Source of the DNA: Prosthecobacter vanneervenii
GTDB taxonomy: Bacteria; Verrucomicrobiota; Verrucomicrobiia; Verrucomicrobiales; Verrucomicrobiaceae
Assembly (NCBI RefSeq): GCF_014203095.1
Contig: NZ_JACHIG010000009.1
Coordinates: 62,001 to 126,000, forward strand
Length of the DNA stretch: 64,000 bases
Direction of reading: 5' to 3'
Positions within the stretch are counted from its first letter, which is position 1. Each line of letters opens with the position of its first letter. Below, one piece after another: positions 17,627-26,309 of this stretch. The notes under the pieces are model-generated. The model ran no database searches. It was not told the origin of the DNA and worked only from the letters and a program-made list of their open reading frames with translations. Both the position numbers and the translations under genes were made by a program.

Positions 17627-18568
17627 TCAGTTCATGGCGGCGCAAAGGGCTCCGCGAAGCTGATGTGCCTGCTCATGGCTGAGCCCCGTAGGCGCTGCCA
17701 CCGCCGCATGAACAATGCCGCCAGTCGTTTCACAAGGAATCACCGTGAGGATGTTGCCAGAAGCCAGAGGCTGATGGATCACCGCAGGCGTCTCGCGCGC
17801 GGAGAGCACGCTGGCACGGATGGCGGCACCGCAGGCCATCATGGTGGAGAGAGCCAGGCCGGACTTTGCCTCGCCTCCGCCCCAGAGGACCTCGCCGTCA
17901 TCACGCATGACCAGAAGTTGCCCCCCGCCATCTTCGCGCAAGACCTGCCGAGCCCATCCTGCAAAGGCTGCCAGGCGGACTTCACGCGGACCACGCGGTA
18001 TTTCGAATGCCATTTTAGCAGAACGCGCCGCCGAGGCAGAGACGGGAGCGCTGGAAGCAGCCGCTCCTTTGGCACGTGGCGTCTGCGGCAGGCTCTCTTC
18101 CGGTTTTGGCATGACAAAAGGGACGGCATCTGCCTGGGCCGCGCCGTTGGTGCGGGTCAGAATGCCAGCATCTGCAGCCCGCTGGCGAATGGCGCGCAGC
18201 TTGTCACGAATGCGGCTGAGAGGCAGCGCCGAGGATGGGCTCTGCAGCGGCTGGTCGATTCCACTTTCTTCAAACGGCTCGTCCTCGGCATCCGACACGA
18301 ATGCATTCAATGGATCAGACTGCACCGGGGCAGGAGGTGCAACCGGAGCGGCCACGAACTTTTCAGGAACAGGGGGAGCCGGCGGCAAGAATGCGTGGCT
18401 AGCAGGAGGAACTTCCCGCTCTGCCAAAAAGCCCCAGGCTTCTGAACTGTCTGAAGGCACGGTATCGAGTTCCACCACCTCGGGGGCGGCTTCAGGGCGC
18501 GGAGCAGGCATTTCGATCTGGGCCACCAAGGCCTTGATCTGGTCGGCATCAATCCATGAGACTTGCAT
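17627..18568 (-). CDS. Pro/Ala-rich protein with C-terminal roadblock/LC7-like domain
   Basis: 313 residues from the ATG at 18568, which has AAGGAG seven bases upstream. An ATG at 18574 is too close to that site. Residues ~1-190 are low-complexity, acidic and Pro/Ala-rich. The last ~115 residues (from EVRLAAFAGWARQVL) show a compact alpha/beta pattern, with GGQLLVMRDDGEVLW, a helix with LALSTMMACGAAIRA, then strands GNILTVIPCE and GGIVHAAVAA. This resembles roadblock/LC7 domains, which bind or regulate small GTPases and related ATPases. It overlaps the ParA gene by 20 bases, so the two are co-translated and probably act together. The LC7 call is inference from pattern. Confidence 0.65.
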   Translation of the reverse strand: MQVSWIDADQIKALVAQIEMPAPRPEAAPEVVELDTVPSDSSEAWGFLAEREVPPASHAFLPPAPPVPEKFVAAPVAPPAPVQSDPLNAFVSDAEDEPFEESGIDQPLQSPSSALPLSRIRDKLRAIRQRAADAGILTRTNGAAQADAVPFVMPKPEESLPQTPRAKGAAASSAPVSASAARSAKMAFEIPRGPREVRLAAFAGWARQVLREDGGGQLLVMRDDGEVLWGGGEAKSGLALSTMMACGAAIRASVLSARETPAVIHQPLASGNILTVIPCETTGGIVHAAVAAPTGLSHEQAHQLRGALCAAMN

Positions 18569-19358
18569 GGCCATGCTCCTTTTCGCGTTCATGTGTCAGT
18601 CCGGTGCGCTGCTCCAGCTCTGCAGCGATCTGGTCAAAAATGAGCGCCTCTGGCGGCGGATTCCTTTTGGTCAGAGCCACGGGCACTCCCAGGGCGCTGG
18701 CCTCCAGGAATGACGAAAGGCGCGGAATGCTCTGCTGAAACATCAGGTTGGCGGGCAGCATGTCCCGCAGTTCCCTGGCTACTTTCAGGCTCATCTCGTT
18801 TTCCCTCATCACCATCGTAAGCAAAATGCCTGCGACACGCACCCCCGCCCCTTCGGCGCGGAATCGGGCCAAAGTCTCCAGCAAATGCGGCACGCTGCGG
18901 ATGGCCAGCGGCTCTGCCTGCTGGGGCAGGACCACAAAGTCGCAGGCCTTCACCACAGCCTCGGTGGTGCTGCTCATGCCGGCAGCAGTATCCATCAGCA
19001 CCACGTCCACGCCCCGCAGCTCCGCACTGCGCAGCAGATCAGCCAGGCGGGCCGGCACCTCGTGCTCCACCCAGCCCTGCCGGGCGCAGGTGTCGTACTG
19101 TCCGGCAGGCACGATCTCGAGCTCAGGCAGCCGGGTTGGCACCACCATCTGGCCTAGATCACCGCCACGGACGAGAAATTCATGAAACCCTTCGCGCGTC
19201 TTGGCGCTTTTGGCCAGAGACAGACCCACGCCCCCCTGGGGGTCAGTGTCGATCAGGAGCACACGCCAGCCGCGCCGCGCCAGAGAGTAGGCGAGGTTGA
19301 TGCACAACGTGGTTTTCCCCACGCCGCCTTTCTGGCTGGCCGTTGCAATCGCAATCAC
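18549..19358 (-). CDS. ParA/MinD-family ATPase without ParB partner
   Basis: 269 residues from a GTG at 19358. The deviant Walker A KGGVGKTT occupies residues 10-17 (signature Lys10 and Lys15), followed by LLIDTDPQGG and VVLMDTAAGMSS (Walker B). Such ATPases form ATP-dependent dimers on DNA or membrane and position plasmids, chromosomes or large protein assemblies. No parB or parS-like repeat is next to it. Instead it overlaps a roadblock-like protein gene, suggesting an orphan ParA that positions something other than the chromosome. It is divergent from the protease gene at 19599. Confidence 0.9.
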   Translation of the reverse strand: MIAIATASQKGGVGKTTLCINLAYSLARRGWRVLLIDTDPQGGVGLSLAKSAKTREGFHEFLVRGGDLGQMVVPTRLPELEIVPAGQYDTCARQGWVEHEVPARLADLLRSAELRGVDVVLMDTAAGMSSTTEAVVKACDFVVLPQQAEPLAIRSVPHLLETLARFRAEGAGVRVAGILLTMVMRENEMSLKVARELRDMLPANLMFQQSIPRLSSFLEASALGVPVALTKRNPPPEALIFDQIAAELEQRTGLTHEREKEHGHASLMD

Positions 19359-19598
19359 AGAGCGATGCTAGGGTGGGATTGCTGAATGGCAAGAAAGTTG
19401 AGCTGCGGACTGGTCAAGAATGCGCGCCACATGCCGCATCAACAAAAGACGTTCGCGTATGAGCCATCCTGGGCATCCCCAAATGGCACACTATTTCCTG
19501 CAAAAATCACTGAATGGCGCATCAGAATAAATCACCAATTAATACTTGAACTGGTATACAAAATAAGATTTCTAGCGATAGAACCACGAAATATTCGC
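19359..19598. other. divergent intergenic region, parA-like / protease
   Basis: 240 bases between two divergent genes. The right half is AT-rich (AATAAATCACCAATTAATAC, then TATACAAAATAAGATTTC) and is the natural place for the promoter of the protease gene. No -35/-10 pair with normal spacing is convincing. The frame of the protease is open across most of this region, but translation of it has no leader-like or conserved character. Confidence 0.35.
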
Positions 19599-21065
19599 AT
19601 GAAAAAACTCATGAAGCCTATGCCCAGCGCTTACCATCCGCCTTCGGTGGCATTAGGTCTATTAACCAGCTTGATATTGTCCATCTGCTCCGCGCAAGAG
19701 GTCACGCCACAGCTTGAAGTCCAGGGAACGGTCGGCAAAAAAGTTTACACCAACGTCAAGGTCATGTCCGTGACTCCTCAGGGAGTCAAAATCGCGCATG
19801 ACGATGGCATATCCGTGGTGCCTGTCGGCTACCTGCCAAAGGAGTGGCTCGATAAATATGCACCGGGAGCATCAACCATGCCCCAAGCCACCTCAGACGC
19901 GCCGCCCGCCGCAGCCAAGGGCACGCCTCAAGCAGCCTCAACACCCGCACGTGCCGCCGCCGTCACCATGACCGACGGCACATCAGCCTCAGAGAAGCAA
20001 GCTGTAGTCACTTCATTTGAGCCAAGCTGCCTCGTTTTCATCAAGACAAACAACAGCAATGGTTCTGGCTTCATCGCCAAGGTCGATGGAGCAACCTACA
20101 TTTACACCAATGCGCACGTCCTCTGTGGCACACAGAAAGCATTCACCTCCAAAATTATCAGCATCCAAACCGCATCGGGACACAATATTCCCATTCCTCG
20201 TGAGCTGGAACTCTCGGACATGCCCTCCACCTCGGACGAAAACGGTCTTGAAGATCTGGCTCGCATACCGATCAAGATCGAAGGCGATGAGAAGGCCTAT
20301 GAAATTTCGGAACTCAACGCCAATGTCTCCATGGGCAGCAAGGTCGTCGCCTACGGCAACAGTCTTGGCGGCGACGTCTTCACCGCACTGGAAGGCATCG
20401 TTGTCGGCGTAGGGGCCGACAGAATCGAAATCAGCAGCGAGATCGTGCCCGGCAACAGCGGAGGCCCTGTGGTGCTGGAGGAAAGCAAAAAAGTCATCGG
20501 TCTGTCATCTTATCTGATCGGAGGTCAGCAGGATATCTGGACCGATGGCACCAAATTTGAGCGGGTGCGCCGTTTTGCCCTTCGACCCGATAAAGTGACC
20601 AAGTGGAGAAAAATGCTGTTTTCCTCCCTTGCGACCTCGCTCTCCGAACTCACCGCCTTTGAGCGTGATACACTTTCTCTCGCTGCGGCCTCTTATCTCA
20701 GTCCCAAATCAAACTACGCTGGATTCGACCTCCGTTTGAACTCACGAGGAGATTACGATATCCAGAAGGTGCTGAGGGAAGGCGGCAAATACAGCCTTGG
20801 ACAAACGATTGCCTCGGCTGTGGCAAGAGTGAATCAAAGACTGGGCGTAGGGATGGGTGGCTCAGGTGCCCGAATGGCCAAACAAGGTGTGACAGGTTAT
20901 TTTGCAGAATTCTACAACACCGTTGCAGCAGCCTCGGCCACTCAGTTGCAGGCACTCGAATCCTCCGAGAGATCAGCCTACTTGAAAAAGCTCATCCCTG
21001 AAATGGTTCGTCTGCGCAAAGAAGCTCATCAGGCGTTCATGAGGGAGGCAGCGCAGTTTAAATAA
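19599..21065 (+). CDS. exported trypsin-like serine protease (S1C type) with N-terminal SHD1-like segment
   Basis: 488 residues from the ATG at 19599, which opens a signal peptide ending near SICSAQE. A short segment after it (VQGTVGKKVYTNVKVMSV... GISVVPVGYLP) looks like the small beta domain used in verrucomicrobial exported proteins to start the mature chain. The chymotrypsin-fold triad is visible: His in TNAHVL, Asp in LEDLARIPI, and Ser in PGNSGGPVV. No PDZ domain follows. The C-terminal ~150 residues are helical with no known family. It is likely a periplasmic protease related to DegP. A terminator lies 27 bases downstream. Confidence 0.82.
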   Translation: MKKLMKPMPSAYHPPSVALGLLTSLILSICSAQEVTPQLEVQGTVGKKVYTNVKVMSVTPQGVKIAHDDGISVVPVGYLPKEWLDKYAPGASTMPQATSDAPPAAAKGTPQAASTPARAAAVTMTDGTSASEKQAVVTSFEPSCLVFIKTNNSNGSGFIAKVDGATYIYTNAHVLCGTQKAFTSKIISIQTASGHNIPIPRELELSDMPSTSDENGLEDLARIPIKIEGDEKAYEISELNANVSMGSKVVAYGNSLGGDVFTALEGIVVGVGADRIEISSEIVPGNSGGPVVLEESKKVIGLSSYLIGGQQDIWTDGTKFERVRRFALRPDKVTKWRKMLFSSLATSLSELTAFERDTLSLAAASYLSPKSNYAGFDLRLNSRGDYDIQKVLREGGKYSLGQTIASAVARVNQRLGVGMGGSGARMAKQGVTGYFAEFYNTVAAASATQLQALESSERSAYLKKLIPEMVRLRKEAHQAFMREAAQFK

Positions 21066-21091
21066 CGGAACAAAGCACCGAGGATCTTGGG

Positions 21092-21126
21092 ATGCCGCAC
21101 CTTCACATGGGTGCGGCATTTTATTT
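21092..21126 (+). terminator. rho-independent terminator of the protease gene
   Basis: A 10-bp stem ATGCCGCACC/GGTGCGGCAT (21092-21101 with 21110-21119), followed by TTTATTT. It slightly overlaps the last codons of the convergent gene that ends at 21121. Confidence 0.85.
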
Positions 21127-23361
21127 GGCCGCCACTTCCGGATGCAGAGGAGTGTAGTGCTCCATGTAGCCGATCATCATTTCGTCAAAGGTCTGCTGGC
21201 CCCAGCGCACGGTTTTGGTTGGGTCAGGGTTGGCAGGATTGCCTGTGCTGTTGTCATACACGGCGGTGATTTTGATGGTGCTGCCGCGCGGCAGGAAATG
21301 CGGTTTGGCGTAGTCGTAGCGCAGCTGCCAGTTGAAGTCGTATTTGGGGATGTCCAGAAGTGTCTCGGTTTTGCCGTCCGGGAGGGTGACTTCAAATTTG
21401 AAGGCCTTGCCCCTCACGTGCAGGTGGGCCATCCAGGCCATCACATTGATGTCCGTGGGCAGTTTGCGCGAGGCTGTTTCCACATGATTAGCCTCTCCCG
21501 GCGGAATGCTAATCCGGGCATTGGGCAGTCCGGTGGTGTGGATGACGTACTTGGGCGGTTCTTTGGCAAACAGCAGCCCCATGCGGATGGTGTCTTCCAC
21601 AGCCTTGCCATTGGGAGTGTAATGGATCTGGAAGCTCACGGTGGCTCCAGCGGAGAGCTTTCGCGCAAAGCCCTCGGGATAGATCTGCTTGGTATTGCCA
21701 GGCACATATGCAGCCCAGTAGCCCTGGGCACCTTCATCGCCGCCGTCGCGCACACGGCGCCCTTTCTCATGCACACTGACAATGACGTGGTGCACCACCT
21801 CGCGGGCGGTGGGCAGGATCTCATAGCCGCGCACCCAGCGGTCCTCGGGGAAATCCGTGGTCACCGTCACATGCTGGTAGGGCATGGTGCCCTCGGCCTT
21901 GACGGAAACCGGCCGCGCGCCAGCGATGATGGCATCCGGCTTGCCAATCGTCCATTCCCCCTGGAACACGCGGGCCTTCGGAGCATCGGCTACATCTCCT
22001 TTGGGACGGTCTGAGGCCAGCCAAGCCAGGAGGTCTGTGCGGTCGCGCTCGGAGAGAGAGCGGTCATTGGCCCAAGGAGAGTGGGCTTTGCCCTCCAGAG
22101 GTGCGGCAAACCACGGCGGCATGGCTCCGCGCTCCACCTGCTTGCGGATCATTCCGGCGTGCTCGATCACGTCTTCATAGGAGTCCAGTGCAAACGGGCC
22201 CACACCTCCCTTGTGATGACACTCTACACAGTTCGCCTGCATGATGCGTGCAATGTCGCGGTGATAGGTCGCCACTGTGCTGGCGACGGCTTTTTCATGC
22301 GGCAGATCGAGTGCGCAGCCGGGGGCGCTGGTGGCCGCCACATCTGCCGGTTCGCCACGCAGCATCGCCGCCACGGCATCGCGCAGGTAGTGATGCTGCG
22401 GGGCATCTTTGGTGTAGCCAAGGCCATACTGGTCATTCAGCGCGCCACGATAGACCAGCGTGCGTGCAGCATCGAGGAGGAAGACCTCCGTGGTGGTGGT
22501 GGCAGCAAGCTGCTGCGCGAGTTTGCCATCGGCATCGCTTGCAGCCGGGGAGTTCAGCTTGTGAACCGAGATGAACTTGGCGGCCTCCTCAGATTTCTGC
22601 CCGGGAGGTGCGTTCACCAGCAGCATGCCCACGCCTTTTTCCTTCAGCTCTTTTTCCAGACGGGCTGTCTCGGGAGCCAGCTTGCCGCTGATCGGGCAGG
22701 TGGCGCTGAAGAGAGCGATGACGAGGCCGTTTTTCCCGGCAGCGCTGCTGAGCTTGAGCTCGGCTCCTGCCAGAGTCTTGAGGGTGGTGTCTGCCACCAT
22801 GCGGCCAACGCCAAGCTCCGCCCCTTTGAGCAGCTCGGGAGCTTCCTTGAATGTCGGGTCTTCAGAGGCAGGCTGGATCGGGGAGCTGGATGCCTGACTG
22901 CTGCCAGTCGCTGGACTGCCGCGCTTGCGCAGGGTGGCGATGACTTTCTCCGCCTCTTCCAAGCTGACATGGCCGTCATTGTCCGTGTCGAGACCGTTGA
23001 ACCATCTCTTGTTTGGCAACTCGTCAGAGGTCAGCTTGCCGTCGCCGTTTTTGTCCAGCCGATTGAAGAGCACACCTGTGGGTTCATCTCCGATAGCAGG
23101 AGTTGGGTTGCCTGAGAGCTTGCGCATTTTCTGCACGGCTTCCAGCGCCTCCTCGCGCGTCAGCTTGCCATCCTTGTTCAGGTCCAGCTGGGGCAGGTAT
23201 CTGGCGCCGTTCATCTCGTCTCCGCTGATGATGCCGTCCGCGTTCTGGTCGAAAGCCTTGAACTTTTCATCGAATTCCGCCTGCTGGGCCTGGGCGCGCA
23301 GACCGACGACGGAACCGGCCAGAGCCGCGCCGCCAAGGAGAATGGAGAGAACCTTTTTCAT
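21121..23361 (-). CDS. EF-hand / redoxin / c-type haem / copper-monooxygenase-like multidomain protein
   Basis: 746 residues from the ATG at 23361 (signal peptide MKKVLSILLGGAALAGSVVG). Four EF-hand loops come first: DQNADGIISGDE, DLNKDGKLTREE, DKNGDGKLTSDE and DTDNDGHVSLEE. A thioredoxin-like redoxin domain follows (LVIALFSATCPISGKL); its active site has one Cys, CPIS rather than CxxC. A single haem site, CVECHHKG, lies past residue ~380. The C-terminal half resembles the copper type II ascorbate-dependent monooxygenase fold (EVVHHVIVSVHEKG, GATVSFQIHYTPNG, AWMAHLHVRGK, FLPRGSTIKITAVYDNS), with His-rich metal sites. The domains suggest a calcium-binding periplasmic redox or oxygenase enzyme; the substrate is unknown. 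Confidence 0.85.
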   Translation of the reverse strand: MKKVLSILLGGAALAGSVVGLRAQAQQAEFDEKFKAFDQNADGIISGDEMNGARYLPQLDLNKDGKLTREEALEAVQKMRKLSGNPTPAIGDEPTGVLFNRLDKNGDGKLTSDELPNKRWFNGLDTDNDGHVSLEEAEKVIATLRKRGSPATGSSQASSSPIQPASEDPTFKEAPELLKGAELGVGRMVADTTLKTLAGAELKLSSAAGKNGLVIALFSATCPISGKLAPETARLEKELKEKGVGMLLVNAPPGQKSEEAAKFISVHKLNSPAASDADGKLAQQLAATTTTEVFLLDAARTLVYRGALNDQYGLGYTKDAPQHHYLRDAVAAMLRGEPADVAATSAPGCALDLPHEKAVASTVATYHRDIARIMQANCVECHHKGGVGPFALDSYEDVIEHAGMIRKQVERGAMPPWFAAPLEGKAHSPWANDRSLSERDRTDLLAWLASDRPKGDVADAPKARVFQGEWTIGKPDAIIAGARPVSVKAEGTMPYQHVTVTTDFPEDRWVRGYEILPTAREVVHHVIVSVHEKGRRVRDGGDEGAQGYWAAYVPGNTKQIYPEGFARKLSAGATVSFQIHYTPNGKAVEDTIRMGLLFAKEPPKYVIHTTGLPNARISIPPGEANHVETASRKLPTDINVMAWMAHLHVRGKAFKFEVTLPDGKTETLLDIPKYDFNWQLRYDYAKPHFLPRGSTIKITAVYDNSTGNPANPDPTKTVRWGQQTFDEMMIGYMEHYTPLHPEVAAK

Positions 23362-23480
23362 GGGAAAGTGCATGGGAACACGCTGTGTGACCTGAAGTTT
23401 CCTGCCGTATGACAGGATCATCCAGCAAAATCGCTGTTGTACGATTGACCCCGCCGCCGTGCTTCGTTTGAATCGGCCTG

Positions 23481-24593
23481 ATGAGCAACCGCATCCTCTC
23501 CCTTCTGTCCGTCATGGCCCTGGCCGGCACCGCCGCTGCCGAGGTGTCCTATGAGTTCGTCCCCAACTTCATCACCCCGCCTCCCGGCAAGGAGACCATC
23601 GGTGACGGCCACGGCGAGATCGCGGTGGACTCCACTGGCAAGATCTACGTGAGCGTACAGGACAAGGACCCTGCCCTGGCAGGTCTGCAGGTCTATGGCA
23701 AGGACGGCAAGTTTATCAAAACCCTGCCGCTGCCCCCTTCCCTGCACGGCTTTGTGATCCGCAAGCTGGCCGATGGCGAGCACATCTACGCCGCTGTGCT
23801 GGGCGAGCAGAAGGTCATCAAGTGCAATCTGGACGGCACCGTGGTCATGGAGATCCCCACCAGCGCCTTCCCGGCGGAGCAGCGTGATTTCGTCACCGTC
23901 AGCAAGAGCGACGAGGCCGATCCTAAAAAGAAGACAACCATCGCATCCGGCGTGAAGATCGCTGATTCCAAGACGGAGATCACTCTGAAGCTGGCAGACG
24001 GCACGGAGAAAAAAATCACCAAGGAAAAGGGCGTGGGTGCCGCCGGTGGCCTCAGGCTGACCAACTGCGATGTGGCCCCCAATGGCGACATCTACGTGGT
24101 TGATGGCTACGGCCGCAGCTTCATCTTCGTGTTTAGCGCCGAAGGCAAGTTCAAGAGCGTCTTTGGTGGCCCAGACAAGCCTCTCGCCTTGGCCAACGCC
24201 CACAAGATCTTCATCGACACCCGCTTTGAGCCCGCCCGCGTGATGATCTGCGACCGCGGCCACAAGCGCATGCTGCACACCGACCTCGCAGGAAATTTCA
24301 TCGGTGAGATCGCCACGGAAATGCGTAACCCGAGTTCCGCCAGCTTCCATGGCGACCTGATGTGCGTGGCCGAGATCGCCGGCAATGTGAGCGTGTGGGA
24401 CAAGGCCAACAAGCGTGTGGCTGACCTGGGCACCAGCCCGGCGATGACCAACACCCCCGGCATTCCTCCGCAGGACTGGAAGCAGGGCATCGTGACCAGC
24501 CCGCACGGCATCACCTTTGACAACGATGGCAACATCCTTGAAACCGAGTGGAACAAGTGGGGCCGGGTGCTGAAGTGGAACGTGAAGAAGTAA
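23481..24593 (+). CDS. exported 6-bladed beta-propeller (NHL-repeat) protein
   Basis: 370 residues with a signal peptide (MSNRILSLLSVMALAGTAAA). NHL-like blades recur: HGEIAVDSTGKIYVSVQD, LTNCDVAPNGDIYVVDGYG, KIFIDTRFEPARVMICDRG and HGITFDNDGNILETEW. NHL propellers serve as binding platforms or, in the peptidylamidoglycolate lyase branch, as enzymes. No lyase metal site is certain here. Its stop overlaps the start of the next gene (TAATG), so the two are translationally coupled. It is divergent from the multidomain redox gene. Confidence 0.83.
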   Translation: MSNRILSLLSVMALAGTAAAEVSYEFVPNFITPPPGKETIGDGHGEIAVDSTGKIYVSVQDKDPALAGLQVYGKDGKFIKTLPLPPSLHGFVIRKLADGEHIYAAVLGEQKVIKCNLDGTVVMEIPTSAFPAEQRDFVTVSKSDEADPKKKTTIASGVKIADSKTEITLKLADGTEKKITKEKGVGAAGGLRLTNCDVAPNGDIYVVDGYGRSFIFVFSAEGKFKSVFGGPDKPLALANAHKIFIDTRFEPARVMICDRGHKRMLHTDLAGNFIGEIATEMRNPSSASFHGDLMCVAEIAGNVSVWDKANKRVADLGTSPAMTNTPGIPPQDWKQGIVTSPHGITFDNDGNILETEWNKWGRVLKWNVKK

Positions 24594-25225
24594 TGATGCG
24601 CCTTGCGCGAACCATCCTCATTCTCGCCGCAGGGGGAGCCTTTTTGGCCCCCCTGTGTGCTTTGGGGCATGGCGCGGAATTTCTGAGTGCCAAGCTGACC
24701 CTGCTGCCGGATGCCGAGGTGCTGCTCGAAATCACCGCCGACTACGGCAGCAATCCCCTGATCATGGATGAGGCTGCAGCCCGGGAGGCGCTGGCGGATC
24801 CGGTGCGCCTACGACAGCATGACAAGCTGATACTGCTGAATTCCTTGGGCACAGCCCGTATCTGGCAGCACGACAACTGGGCAGATTACGCCCCCGCCGC
24901 TTATCTGCCCTCTGGCACTGAGGGAGAGGCCCACACCTTGATCACCTCTTCATGGAAGTGGCGCAGCATCGAGCCTGAAATCGTTTTTGAAATGCAGAAG
25001 GGCAAGCTGCACGACGTGCTGCTTTGGACACAGGACGAGACGCACCCGGAGACTCCACCCCGGTGGATGCTCCTGCTGGCGGGGGACCGCTCCCGCCCCA
25101 TTCCCATCCAGCAGACACCGTGGTGGCGCGGCTGGATGGCGGCCGCAGGAGCGGGCGGCCTGTTTTTACTGATGGGGGCTTACTTCGTCTCGCGGAACTT
25201 CACATTCCGCCAGCGCACACTGTAG
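24593..25225 (+). CDS. membrane-anchored exported protein of unknown function
   Basis: 210 residues. The ATG at 24593 overlaps the previous stop; the ATG directly after it (24596) is equally possible. A signal peptide (MRLARTILILAAGGAFLAPL) is followed by a beta-rich domain with HGAEFLSAKLTLLPDAEV, and a single C-terminal membrane helix (AAAGAGGLFLLMGAYFV). No family is recognised. Coupling to the NHL propeller suggests a joint role at the cell surface. The 3' end overlaps the convergent DUF1080 gene by 46 bases. Confidence 0.7.
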   Translation: MMRLARTILILAAGGAFLAPLCALGHGAEFLSAKLTLLPDAEVLLEITADYGSNPLIMDEAAAREALADPVRLRQHDKLILLNSLGTARIWQHDNWADYAPAAYLPSGTEGEAHTLITSSWKWRSIEPEIVFEMQKGKLHDVLLWTQDETHPETPPRWMLLLAGDRSRPIPIQQTPWWRGWMAAAGAGGLFLLMGAYFVSRNFTFRQRTL

Positions 25226-25875
25226 GGGCCGGTACCGGCCTTGATGCCATGCACCTGAAAGCCGATGTAGCCCTCGGGGTCATTGGGCTGGGTGAAGTCG
25301 GCGGCGGCCACTCCATTGACGAAGCTCTGATAGTGGTCGCCCTTCACCACGATGCGGTAGTGGTTCCACTCGCCCTTCTTGAAGGCAGCCTTGGCGGCAT
25401 CCGTGCGAACGGCTTCGGTCTTCGTCAGAATGCTCCACCACGTGCCGCGGCGTGCTTCATCATAAAAGTCACCGGCTGTGCCGTTGATGGCGATCTCGCA
25501 CTGCGGTCCGTAAAGGCGTCCGGCAGGAAGCTTGCCTTTGGCCCCCTCGGGCACGGGATCCCCCTCTTTCGCGATGTGACTGCGCACCTGTACGCCGGAA
25601 TTGAGAGCGTCGTCCACATTGACCTCAAACTCGAGTTCGAAGTCTTTGAAGGGACCGATGGCCAGGAAGGTGTTGGGGCTGCCTTCGGTGGTGGTACCGG
25701 TGAGAACGCCGTTTTCCACTTTATAAGTGGCCTTGCCACTGATGATCTGGCCACCCTGAAGGGAGCCATCGGCAAACCAGTTCTGCCAGCCGTCACCCTT
25801 GGTTTCGGCATGCAAATTGAAGAGAGCAAGGCCCAGAAGGGCCACGGGGAGTGTAACGGTGAAGTATCGTTTCAT
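25180..25875 (-). CDS. DUF1080 (3-keto-disaccharide hydrolase) family exported protein
   Basis: 231 residues with signal peptide MKRYFTVTLPVALLGLALF. The concanavalin-like DUF1080 fold is shown by WQNWFADGSLQGG, FKDFELEFEVNVDDALNSGV, the QCEIAINGTAGDFYDEARRG segment, KKGEWNHYRIVVKGDHYQSF, VNGVAAADF and GYIGFQVHG. DUF1080 proteins, hugely expanded in Verrucomicrobiota and Planctomycetes, cleave 3-keto-glycosides made by Gfo/Idh/MocA oxidoreductases. A TAT-exported Gfo/Idh/MocA protein is at 55600, though not adjacent. Periplasmic or surface location. Confidence 0.88.
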   Translation of the reverse strand: MKRYFTVTLPVALLGLALFNLHAETKGDGWQNWFADGSLQGGQIISGKATYKVENGVLTGTTTEGSPNTFLAIGPFKDFELEFEVNVDDALNSGVQVRSHIAKEGDPVPEGAKGKLPAGRLYGPQCEIAINGTAGDFYDEARRGTWWSILTKTEAVRTDAAKAAFKKGEWNHYRIVVKGDHYQSFVNGVAAADFTQPNDPEGYIGFQVHGIKAGTGPYSVRWRNVKFRETK

Positions 25876-26057
25876 GAGTGATTGGGAGGTTTTGAACGCC
25901 CTATCAGGTGATTTTCCATCGCCGAGCCCGAGTTATTTAATATAACTTAAATAATTTCGAGGTTTTTATGGGGTAAAAACCCCAAATAAACCCAAACCAA
26001 CCTTGACCTTTGGGCCCGGTTGGAATTAAAATGGGATTATAACCCGGTTATTACTGG
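25876..26057. other. AT-rich intergenic region with inverted repeats and a promoter
   Basis: This gap is far more AT-rich than its flanks. It contains a perfect 8-bp inverted repeat TTATTTAA/TTAAATAA (25933-25940 with 25947-25954) and an 8-bp stem GGTTTTTA/TAAAAACC (25961-25968 with 25974-25981, loop TGGGG). The latter competes with an overlapping GGGG/CCCC pairing. A promoter candidate follows at 26003-26032. The repeats could be operator sites for the ribbon-helix-helix-like product of the next gene; this is inference. Confidence 0.45.
26003..26032 (+). promoter_or_regulatory. sigma-70-type promoter for the 26058-26512 operon
   Basis: A -35 box TTGACC (26003-26008) and -10 box TAAAAT (26027-26032) are separated by 18 bases. 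The ATG of the first gene is 25 bases downstream of the -10 box, leaving a very short leader. Two inverted repeats lie just upstream. Confidence 0.5.
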
Positions 26058-26309
26058 ATGGCCCGCCCCTCAAACACCTTCGATTCACTCTCGCTGACGA
26101 TCGCGATTACCCCGCAGATCAAGCAGTACCTCGAAGATATGACCTTGAAGGGCACGTTTGGGAGCAGCCCCGCCGAGGCGGCGAGGATGCTTCTGAGCAA
26201 TGGGATTGATGCCATGTTGAACTCGGGGGCTTTGGACAGACGCAAATGGACTCTCAAGGATGGACAACTCGTCCTTCTGACGCCGGATCAACCTTCCCTC
26301 TCATCATGA
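26058..26309 (+). CDS. small protein with ribbon-helix-helix-like core
   Basis: 83 residues. The segment LSLTIAITPQIKQYLEDMTL followed by FGSSPAEAARMLLSNGIDAML has the strand-helix-turn-helix pattern of Arc/CopG/MetJ-type ribbon-helix-helix regulators. The short tail is basic and then hydrophobic (RRKWTLKDGQLVLLT). If right, it binds DNA as a dimer, perhaps at the inverted repeats in its own upstream region. It overlaps the next gene at ATGA, like many two-gene modules. The partner is not a recognisable toxin. The RHH call is from pattern only. Confidence 0.6.
   Translation: MARPSNTFDSLSLTIAITPQIKQYLEDMTLKGTFGSSPAEAARMLLSNGIDAMLNSGALDRRKWTLKDGQLVLLTPDQPSLSS

Noticed and set aside
23418-24506. 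362-codon open frame on the minus strand
   Set aside because: Antisense of the NHL propeller gene, which has a signal peptide and repeats.
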